Shown here: positions 1 through 4,241 of the stretch, piece by piece | Position numbering within the stretch: the first letter of the stretch is position 1 | Layout: each line of letters begins with the position of its first letter | Program-made: the position numbers and the translations under genes | Notes under the pieces: generated by a model | Told to the model about the DNA's origin: nothing | Seen by the model: the letters and a program-made list of their open reading frames with translations, nothing else | Database searches by the model: none | Origin: Candidatus Helarchaeota archaeon | GTDB taxonomy: Archaea > Asgardarchaeota > Lokiarchaeia > Helarchaeales > HEL-GB-A | Direction: 5' to 3' | Length of the DNA: 7,121 bases | Assembly (NCBI GenBank): GCA_016840125.1 | Contig: JAEOSY010000343.1 | Location: forward strand, 1 to 7,121

Positions 1-103
1 GTGAGCCGCCTCTAATAGAGTAGCTGAGGGCAAAGGAAGGGAATGCCGGTATATATTCGCTGATTATTACCAGTCCCGAGTCCAACACTGTTTTTTTTAC
101 CAT
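1..103 (-). CDS. M16-family zinc peptidase, N-terminal fragment (gene runs off the window)
   Basis: An ATG at 103-101 opens a frame that stays open to the window edge, giving 34 full codons. The peptide begins MVKKTVLDSGLVIISEYIP and continues to a ...SIRGGS end. The pattern K-T-x-L-x-(N/S)-G-L-x-x-(I/V)-x-E-x-x-P followed by about ten residues and a GS(R) is the N-terminal signature of M16 peptidases (insulinase, mitochondrial processing peptidase beta and bacterial PqqL/YmxG-like proteins). The base left over at position 1 is the first C of the next codon, compatible with Arg as in the usual GSR. The HxxEH zinc site would lie outside the window. A GGAG Shine-Dalgarno at 110-113, six bases before the ATG, supports the start. 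It is separated from the signalling operon by about 400 bases of repeats and is probably an unrelated, separately transcribed gene. The family call rests on a short N-terminal match only. Confidence 0.7.
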   Translation of the reverse strand, partial: MVKKTVLDSGLVIISEYIPAFPSFALSYSIRGGS

Positions 104-109
104 ATATAG

Positions 110-113
110 CTCC
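110..113 (-). promoter_or_regulatory. Ribosome binding site of the M16 peptidase gene
   Basis: GGAG on the minus strand, six bases upstream of the ATG at 103. It decides the start of a gene for which only 34 codons are visible. Confidence 0.6.
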
Positions 114-118
114 GTTTT

Positions 119-187
119 AGGTGAGTAGGTGAGTAAGGTAAGTTGGTGAGTTGGAGAGGTAACTTTAAATCTCCTCAATCAACTGAG
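119..187. repeat. GTGAGT-type short direct repeat array, first copy
   Basis: GGTGAG/GTGAGT words recur at spacings of about 7 to 9 bases from 120 to 152, then the run GGTGAGTTGGAGAGGTAACT (145-164), which occurs again exactly at 221-240. The following TAAATCTCCTCAATCAAC (165-183) is a diverged, partly complementary arm that could fold back on GTTGGAGAGGT. It looks like a shorter, degraded relative of the palindrome at 196-284. Confidence 0.65.
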
Positions 188-195
188 CCGTACAA

Positions 196-284
196 GGTGA
201 GTGAGGTGAGTTGGTGAGTCGGTGAGTTGGAGAGGTAACTCTAATTCTCGTCACTCACCGACTCACCCCACTCACCCACTCACC
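196..284. repeat. Large imperfect palindrome built of GGTGAGT heptads
   Basis: The left arm (196-228) consists of four GGTGAGT-like units and the right arm (251-284) of their complements (ACTCACC units). The 14-base core GTGAGTCGGTGAGT at 214-227 has an exact complement in ACTCACCGACTCAC at 252-265. The outer parts pair imperfectly because of one-base offsets between units. The loop is about 22 bases (229-250). As RNA or extruded DNA this would form a long stem with register freedom. Function is unknown: it could be a mobile palindromic repeat, a transcript-end structure or a protein-binding array. Confidence 0.75.
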
Positions 285-306
285 AAATTCTCAAAGGGTT
301 ATTTTA
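241..306. repeat. Repeat-element flank, copy A (matches 474-512)
   Basis: The sequence starts CTAATTCTCGTCACTC and ends CCAAATTCTCAAAGGGTTATTTT. The same start (CTAATTCTCCTCACTC) and end (CCAAACTCTCAAAGGTTATTTT) occur at 474-512, with the central ACTCACC units absent there. The pair therefore looks like two copies of one element border, the second having lost or never gained the heptad expansion. Confidence 0.65.
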
Positions 307-338
307 TCACCACAAACGGATAAAGTCAAAAGAAGACC

Positions 339-361
339 AGGATTTACAGGATTAAAGGATT
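339..361. repeat. Short AGGATT tandem repeat
   Basis: AGGATT occurs at 339-344, 348-353 and 356-361, i.e. a period of 8 to 9 bases, followed by a looser CGATT at 366-370. I recall similar AGGATTTACAGGATTAA-like stretches as dispersed intergenic repeats in many environmental bacterial genomes. No function can be read from the sequence. Confidence 0.4.
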
Positions 362-389
362 ACCACGATTAGAGTTGAGTTCGCGAGAT

Positions 390-473
390 AAGAGGTAGAG
401 AGGTAATAAAAAAAGAGGGGTAGGAAATGGCGCGCAGCGCCTACCTCTTTACCCCTCTACCTCTTTATTACTT
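390..473. repeat. Second large imperfect palindrome, AGAGGTA type
   Basis: The left arm (390-424) and the reverse complement of the right arm (440-473) are both built of AGAGGTA, GAGGTAATAA and GAGGGGTA words, but in a different order, so that several pairing registers are possible. At the centre is a perfect small hairpin, GGCGC-gca-GCGCC (429-441 on the plus strand). The word family resembles the GGTGAGT array upstream with A for T substitutions, suggesting a common origin. Confidence 0.65.
408..448 (-). terminator. Probable rho-independent terminator of the signalling operon
   Basis: Reading the minus strand after the REC-TIR stop codon, an AGAGGTAGG arm is followed by the tight GC-rich hairpin GGCGC-tgc-GCGCC, then CCTACCCCTCT and a run of seven T (408-414 on the plus strand). 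The outer stem has a two-base bulge. It sits about 60 bases past the stop codon at 506, where an operon terminator is expected. It is made from the repeat palindrome at 390-473, so termination may be a co-opted property of the repeat. Confidence 0.5.
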
Positions 474-512
474 CTAATTCTCCTCACTCTCCAAACTCTC
501 AAAGGTTATTTT
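474..512. repeat. Repeat-element flank, copy B, overlapping the 3' end of the REC-TIR gene
   Basis: CTAATTCTCCTCACTC...CCAAACTCTCAAAGGTTATTTT matches copy A at 241-306. Its last bases, TTATTTT, contain the stop codon (506-508, TAA on the minus strand) and the final Lys codon of the REC-TIR gene. The repeat therefore abuts or slightly overlaps the coding end. Confidence 0.55.
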
Positions 513-1399
513 TGGTACTTTTGAGGTAAGGATTCGGCCACCTCTCTCCGAATCTCCTCGCCTGCTGTTTCTATTCCATTCGATATATCGATGTAAACTA
601 GACCGGCAATGTCGGTGGGTAACTCTATTTTTCCTTTGTATAACAGGATGACTCTCCCGCGCCTCCTGCCGAATTTTGCAAGGAAATACCCCATCTCGAA
701 AATAACATTCTGGCGAGCTCTGCGTTTTTCGGTATTTGAATCGTCTAAATTACCGATTTTATCATCCGGGGTAAGAAGAACGAAAACCAGCTTAATATCC
801 CTCGCCACCTCTTCGAATTTTTCAATGATCGTACGTCCATGATTCGGCTGCTCATGCAGAATGATAGGCTCCGGGAATTTGAGAGTATTTTGGAGATAGT
901 TTTTCAATTGATATTTTAAATTTTCATCATGCCCATGCACAATAAAACATTTCGGGCCCCCATCAGGGGGGATTATTCCCATGACTTTACAGATATGTTT
1001 AACCAAATCACCAGGTCTTATCCCAACTTTGCTAAAAAAACCACCGCCATGTTTATGAAACCAATCGATAACTTCTTCTGAAGTTGTATTTGAATAAGCG
1101 ATGAAGAAGACGTCGGGGTGGTCTCTTTTGATCCATTTGGCTAATACCAGTCCAGATCGAAACCCCCCTCTAGTAGCAAGTATATCTTCCTGATCGATAA
1201 TTGCGCCTTCTCCGACAGGAAGCCATATGTCAATAATCGCTGCATCAAAATGATTAGCGTCTATTATTTCTTTGGCTTCACTTAGAGTTCTGGCAGTCAG
1301 CACCTCAAAATTTGCTAATTTAAGTTCATCTACTACAGTACTGGAAAAAAAAACGTCATCATCTACCAGAAGGACTGTTTTACCTTTATTGTCGTTCAT
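506..1399 (-). CDS. Response regulator receiver fused to a TIR-like (CAP12/Pycsar-effector type) domain
   Basis: 297 aa, cytoplasmic, no membrane segment. Residues 7-141 are a receiver domain: acidic pocket D13-D14-D15, phosphoacceptor D57 in AAIIDIWLP, switch Ser103 in IAYSN, and conserved Lys124 in FFSKVG. The loop after D57 is longer than usual (about residues 62-81). Residues 149-297 are a TIR-like domain of the 'predicted nucleotide-binding protein' family: first strand CFIVHGHDE (151-159), LHEQPNHGRTIIEKFEE (181-197), strand VFVLLTPDD (205-213), RQNVIFEMGYF (229-239), then RVILLYKG and the LPTDIAGLVYIDI end. From the fold order, Glu235 is the likely equivalent of the TIR catalytic Glu. 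Relatives of this domain are NAD-cleaving effectors in CBASS/Pycsar defence; that this one cleaves NAD is inference. The ATG is preceded by AAGGAG five bases away. It is the last gene of the operon, 33 bases after the REC-kinase gene, and its probable role is the output module. Confidence 0.88.
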   Translation of the reverse strand: MNDNKGKTVLLVDDDVFFSSTVVDELKLANFEVLTARTLSEAKEIIDANHFDAAIIDIWLPVGEGAIIDQEDILATRGGFRSGLVLAKWIKRDHPDVFFIAYSNTTSEEVIDWFHKHGGGFFSKVGIRPGDLVKHICKVMGIIPPDGGPKCFIVHGHDENLKYQLKNYLQNTLKFPEPIILHEQPNHGRTIIEKFEEVARDIKLVFVLLTPDDKIGNLDDSNTEKRRARQNVIFEMGYFLAKFGRRRGRVILLYKGKIELPTDIAGLVYIDISNGIETAGEEIRREVAESLPQKYQK

Positions 1400-1404
1400 T
1401 CTTT

Positions 1405-1410
1405 CTCCTT
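1405..1410 (-). promoter_or_regulatory. Ribosome binding site of the REC-TIR gene
   Basis: AAGGAG, five bases before the ATG at 1399. It is the strongest Shine-Dalgarno in the operon and fixes the start directly in front of the receiver domain. Confidence 0.7.
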
Positions 1411-1432
1411 AATAATAAAATATTTGATTCGT

Positions 1433-2587
1433 CTATAAATTCTTCTCAGGATAATTTTTTCCAACTCTGAAAACAGCCGTAAAAGTAAAGGTCGTTCCTC
1501 TCCCAGGGTGACACTTCACCCTTATCTCCCCATCCATTAGTTCTACCAGTTGTTTGGTGATAGCCAAACCAAGTCCCGTTCCTTCATACTTCATGGTATG
1601 CGAGGAATCCGCCTGTGTAAAAGGATCGAATATGGTTTTTTGCTTATCTTCTGGGATGCCGATTCCGGTATCCCGCACAGAGAAGACAAGGGTAACTTTA
1701 TTTTTTCCCACATCCTCTCTTTCCCCCGCTTCTTTACTGCGGATATCAACTTTACAGGAGCCTTTTTTCGTAAATTTCAACGCATTCCCCAGGAGATTGG
1801 TGAGAACCTGCTCAAGCCGGACAGGGTCCCCGGTTACATATTCCGGCGCATCCGGGGCGATATCTGCTTGAAGTTCGATACCCTTTTTCTCAAACATGGG
1901 GGAGTAGGTATCTATTATATGGTTTATTTTTTCCCGCATTGCAAAATCTTTCGTTTCCAAAGTGAACTTACCTACCTTCATTTTCGAGTAATCGAGGAGA
2001 TCATCGGCGAGCTTTGCAGCTTTGTTCGTCGAACTCTCGATCTTTTGAATAAATTCTATCTGCTGGTCGGTAGCGCCGAAATCTTTGAGCATCTCGCTGT
2101 ACCCCTTGATAACACTCAATGGGTTCCTCATTTCGTGAGTAATATGTGCCAGGAATTGCTCCGCAGCTTTCCTGGCCTTCAATGCTGCCTCTTTTTCCTT
2201 TATTTGTTCCAGGTCCATCTTATGCTTATAGAGTGCCATCTCGATTGCACTTGTGATATCTCCTATCCTTGCCGGTTTGTTTATGAAACCATAGGGGCCG
2301 GTGATCTTAGCACGTTCTATGGTTTTTCTATCACCATAACCTGTCAGGTAGATAATAGGAACGCCTAAGTTATCATGAATTTTCTTGCTGGTTTCGATTC
2401 CATCCATAGACCCCTCTAACTTAATGTCCATCAAAATAAGATCCGGTTGCGTCTCCCTGGCCTTTTGAATGGCCCCCTCACCAGTGGAGCAAACATCGAC
2501 TACTGTGTACCCCCATTCTACTAAATTCTCTTTTATACTTTCCCCCGCCACCGCATCATCTTCAACGATTAATATTTTAGCCTTCAT
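1433..2587 (-). CDS. Hybrid response regulator-histidine kinase (REC-HisKA-HATPase)
   Basis: 384 aa, soluble. Residues 3-120 are a receiver: VEDD (8-11), phosphoacceptor D54 in LILMDIKLEG, Thr82 in YLTGYG, Lys104 in INKP. A charged helical linker (about 118-143) leads to a HisKA dimerisation domain with the H-box phosphoacceptor His151 in ITHEMRNPLS. The HATPase_c domain follows, with N-box LTNLLGNALKFT (Asn264, Asn268), G1 DTGIG (306-310), F-box FDPF and G2 GTGLG (336-340). All catalytic motifs are intact. A receiver in front of a kinase core, with no sensor domain, suggests an intermediate: phosphorylation at D54 by an upstream kinase would tune autophosphorylation at His151, which then serves another receiver, most simply that of the REC-TIR neighbour. 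The start ATG is 17 bases after the upstream kinase stop, with GGAG eight bases before it. The partner assignment is inferred from operon order. Confidence 0.92.
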   Translation of the reverse strand: MKAKILIVEDDAVAGESIKENLVEWGYTVVDVCSTGEGAIQKARETQPDLILMDIKLEGSMDGIETSKKIHDNLGVPIIYLTGYGDRKTIERAKITGPYGFINKPARIGDITSAIEMALYKHKMDLEQIKEKEAALKARKAAEQFLAHITHEMRNPLSVIKGYSEMLKDFGATDQQIEFIQKIESSTNKAAKLADDLLDYSKMKVGKFTLETKDFAMREKINHIIDTYSPMFEKKGIELQADIAPDAPEYVTGDPVRLEQVLTNLLGNALKFTKKGSCKVDIRSKEAGEREDVGKNKVTLVFSVRDTGIGIPEDKQKTIFDPFTQADSSHTMKYEGTGLGLAITKQLVELMDGEIRVKCHPGRGTTFTFTAVFRVGKNYPEKNL

Positions 2588-2604
2588 GGTTAAATCTCCA
2601 TTTT

Positions 2605-4090
2605 TTATATTTCAAATTTTATACAAACTGCTGTTCCACTGCTTTGATCCAACTCAATGGTGCCGTGTATTTGCTTACTTAATAGGCGCACAAGCCGCAT
2701 CCCCAACGATGGTGTCTCAAAAAAGTCCAGACCTTTTGGTAAGCCGATCCCATTATCCCTCACACGCAACACCAGGATGTTCACATTCTTGCGGTAAAGT
2801 TCAATGACGATTTCATTTTTTTGACCACCTGGTTTTTCTCTTGAGAGTGAGGAAGGAAATGCATATTTTAGAGAATTGGTAAACAACTCATTAATAATGA
2901 GACCGCAGGGAATGGCTTTTTCAATGGAAAGGAAGACATTTTCTAATTCTAGCTTCAATGAAATTTTGTTGTCTTCCATGCCATGCAGCGGCTGCAAAAA
3001 ATCGGTGAGTCCCTTGATATACCGGGCAAAATTGATTTCAGAAAAATCTTCGGATTGAAGCAATTTGTCATGTACCATTGCCATTGATCGGATGCGATCC
3101 TGGGCTAACTGGAATTCTTCTTTAAATCTCTGGTCTTCAATTTGATGACAATGGAGATCCAGTAAGCTGGATATAAGGTTAAAATTGTTTCTGACCCTAT
3201 GATGGATCTCTTCCAGCAGCACTTCTTTTCTTTGCTCCTCCCGCTTGCGCTCGATTGCCATTGCAATCTGGGTAGAGACAAAAAAAAGCATGTTCTTATG
3301 ATCCTCCGTATACCCCGGCCCCTCTTCATAGATTTGTACGGCCAGTACACCGATTGTCCTAAGGTCCGGTGTTTTCAAAGGAACACCTAGCCAGTACTTA
3401 GATGGTGTTCCGACTTGTTCTATCTCTCCCTTTCTTTTCAATTCTTTAAATTCTTCATGTGATATCAATAGAGGTTCACCTGTTTTGATGACATGTGCTG
3501 TCAGGGTTTTACCAGGTTTTATTGGTGAATCATTCGTATCTTTCTCGTCTACAGAATAAGGAAAATGAATTAACCCTGTTTTGTTATCATAAAGACCGAT
3601 GTAAAAATTATCGGCCGGCATAAAACCCTTTACGACTTTATGGATGTTCTCGTAGAGAGCATCCAGGCTTTGAGAAAAATTGGCAATTTCGGAAATCCGG
3701 TAGATCGATTCCTGGACTTTCTCCAACCTCCGGGGCACAGTTATATCTATGATTAAAGTCATTGCACCAATGGGCTTGCCCTTTGCATCTTTAACCAGGC
3801 TTGCCGAAACCCGGGCATCGAATGTTGTCCCATCCCTTTTTAAAGCCACTAACTCATAGAGCCATCTCTCTTCATTGCGCAATTTCTTTAATAACTTTGA
3901 GACTTCCTTTTGGTCCTCCCATAATTCGGCAACAGGTTTGCCAATAACCTCATTTTTTTTTTTCACAGCCCCACAATTCGAGGAATGCTTTATTTATATA
4001 TATGACCTTGTCACTAAGGTCTGCTAAAGCGATGGCATCGCCTGCCGAATCGAAAGCATAATTCTTTATCATACTGTCGAAATTTTCCAT
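2605..4090 (-). pseudogene. PAS-GAF-HisKA_2 sensor histidine kinase, split by a +1 A frameshift
   Basis: The gene starts at ATG 4090 (AAGGGG nine bases upstream) and reads MENFDSMIKNYAFDSAGDAI...LELWGCEKKK before TGA at 3952-3950. Dropping one A from the 11-A run at 3953-3963 restores WGCEKKNEVIGKP, which lines up with WGYDDENEVLGKP in the upstream paralogue. The product would then be 494 aa. Domains in the repaired protein: PAS about 8-120, GAF about 135-280, HisKA_2 with EIHHRVRNN (His as phosphoacceptor), HATPase with INELFTNSLKYAF, G1 DNGIGLP and G2-like SLGMRLV. The 453-aa downstream part can be read from a GTG at 3966, but this lacks a good ribosome binding site and begins inside the PAS fold. 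The run may be an assembly error, a real mutation or a slippage switch, so 'pseudogene' means frame-broken as given, not proven dead. It lies 17 bases upstream of the REC-kinase gene and probably phosphorylates it. Confidence 0.85.
3953..3963 (-). other. 11-A homopolymer at the frame break in the second sensor kinase
   Basis: On the coding strand the bases are TGTG-A11-TGAGG. Ten (or thirteen) A would join the two frames; eleven gives a stop immediately after the run. Runs of nine or more A are known sites of polymerase slippage, so a fraction of transcripts with one A fewer would encode the full kinase. A -1 ribosomal shift would not restore the frame; a +1 or -2 shift would. Confidence 0.8.
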
Positions 4091-4093
4091 AAA

Positions 4094-4225
4094 TTAAATC
4101 CCCTTAATATATAATTTAATATTCAAATTAATTTTCATTTCTTTTACCCCATATTCGATTAAAAGCTCTTTTAAATTCTCACCTGGAATCGAATCATCTT
4201 CAACGGTTAATATTTTTTCATTCAA
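4094..4225 (-). pseudogene. Truncated response regulator remnant (first ~26 residues of a receiver)
   Basis: A TTG start at 4225 with AAAGGGAG seven bases upstream encodes 43 aa: NEKILTVEDDSIPGENL and on to LIEYG, then a non-receiver tail of about 17 residues ending in KGI. The first part matches the start of the REC-kinase protein (KAKILIVEDDAVAGESIKENLVEWG): 14 of 25 residues are identical, and 25 of 27 bases across the KILxVEDD codons. The match ends near GGGGTA at 4145-4150, after which the DNA becomes very A+T-rich. The acidic pocket is present, but the phosphoacceptor Asp, Thr/Ser and Lys are all missing, so it cannot work as a receiver. It starts 16 bases after the first kinase stop, mirroring the 17-base gap between the second kinase and its regulator. 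Best read as the stump of a duplicated regulator; a translated micropeptide or translational coupler is possible. Confidence 0.75.
4100..4105 (-). promoter_or_regulatory. Ribosome binding site that sets the true start of the second kinase
   Basis: AAGGGG nine bases before ATG 4090. It overlaps the last codons of the receiver remnant (KGI-stop, TAA at 4096-4094), so the two frames are probably translationally coupled. Its presence argues for the 4090 start over the internal GTG at 3966. Confidence 0.6.
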
Positions 4226-4232
4226 GGTCAGA

Positions 4233-4240
4233 CTCCCTTT
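4233..4240 (-). promoter_or_regulatory. Ribosome binding site of the receiver remnant
   Basis: AAAGGGAG with a seven-base spacer to TTG 4225, located immediately after the TAA (4244-4242) of the first kinase. Retention of a near-ideal site suggests that the truncation is recent or that initiation here is still useful. Confidence 0.55.
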
Positions 4241-4241
4241 T

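Larger units (their letters stand above)
104..505. other. Non-coding intergenic region filled with short repeats and palindromes
   Basis: Apart from the ribosome binding site near 110, I see no coding frame here. The stretch is made of variants of a seven-base word (GGTGAGT, with AGAGGTA-type derivatives) in direct and inverted orientation. They are arranged as one direct array (119-187), one large palindrome (196-284), a short AGGATT-repeat stretch (339-361) and a second large palindrome (390-473). The GT/GA strand bias inside each arm and the lack of any open frame argue against a decayed gene. The promoter of the M16 gene should lie somewhere in here, but I cannot pick a convincing -35/-10 pair. 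Confidence 0.75.

Noticed and set aside
119..473. CRISPR array
   Set aside because: The repeat words are only about seven bases, vary freely, occur in both orientations and have no unique spacers of regular length; no cas genes are present.
609..842. 77-aa plus-strand frame opposite the TIR-like domain
   Set aside because: Antisense shadow of a well-supported domain, with no recognisable family.
506..1399. Canonical CBASS or Pycsar operon
   Set aside because: No CD-NTase or Pycsar cyclase and no cyclic-nucleotide sensor domain is visible; only the TIR-like effector domain type is shared.
1550..2368. 272-aa plus-strand frame opposite the REC-kinase gene
   Set aside because: It lies wholly antisense to a gene with intact REC, HisKA and HATPase motifs, and its translation shows no recognisable domain; it is a shadow frame.
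2876..3058. Plus-strand 60-aa frame resembling another at 4507-4689 (both begin MVNNSL)
   Set aside because: The similarity between the two is explained by both lying antisense to the same conserved N-box region of the duplicated kinases; no ribosome binding site supports them.
2605..3966. Second kinase as a complete 453-aa gene starting at GTG 3966
   Set aside because: The GTG sits mid-PAS, has no properly spaced Shine-Dalgarno, and the sequence upstream continues the homology in another frame from ATG 4090 with a good ribosome binding site.
4100..4145. Internal promoter in the A+T-rich stretch before the second kinase
   Set aside because: TTGAAT and TATATT-like words occur, but not at a convincing 16 to 18-base spacing, so I cannot support a specific promoter.
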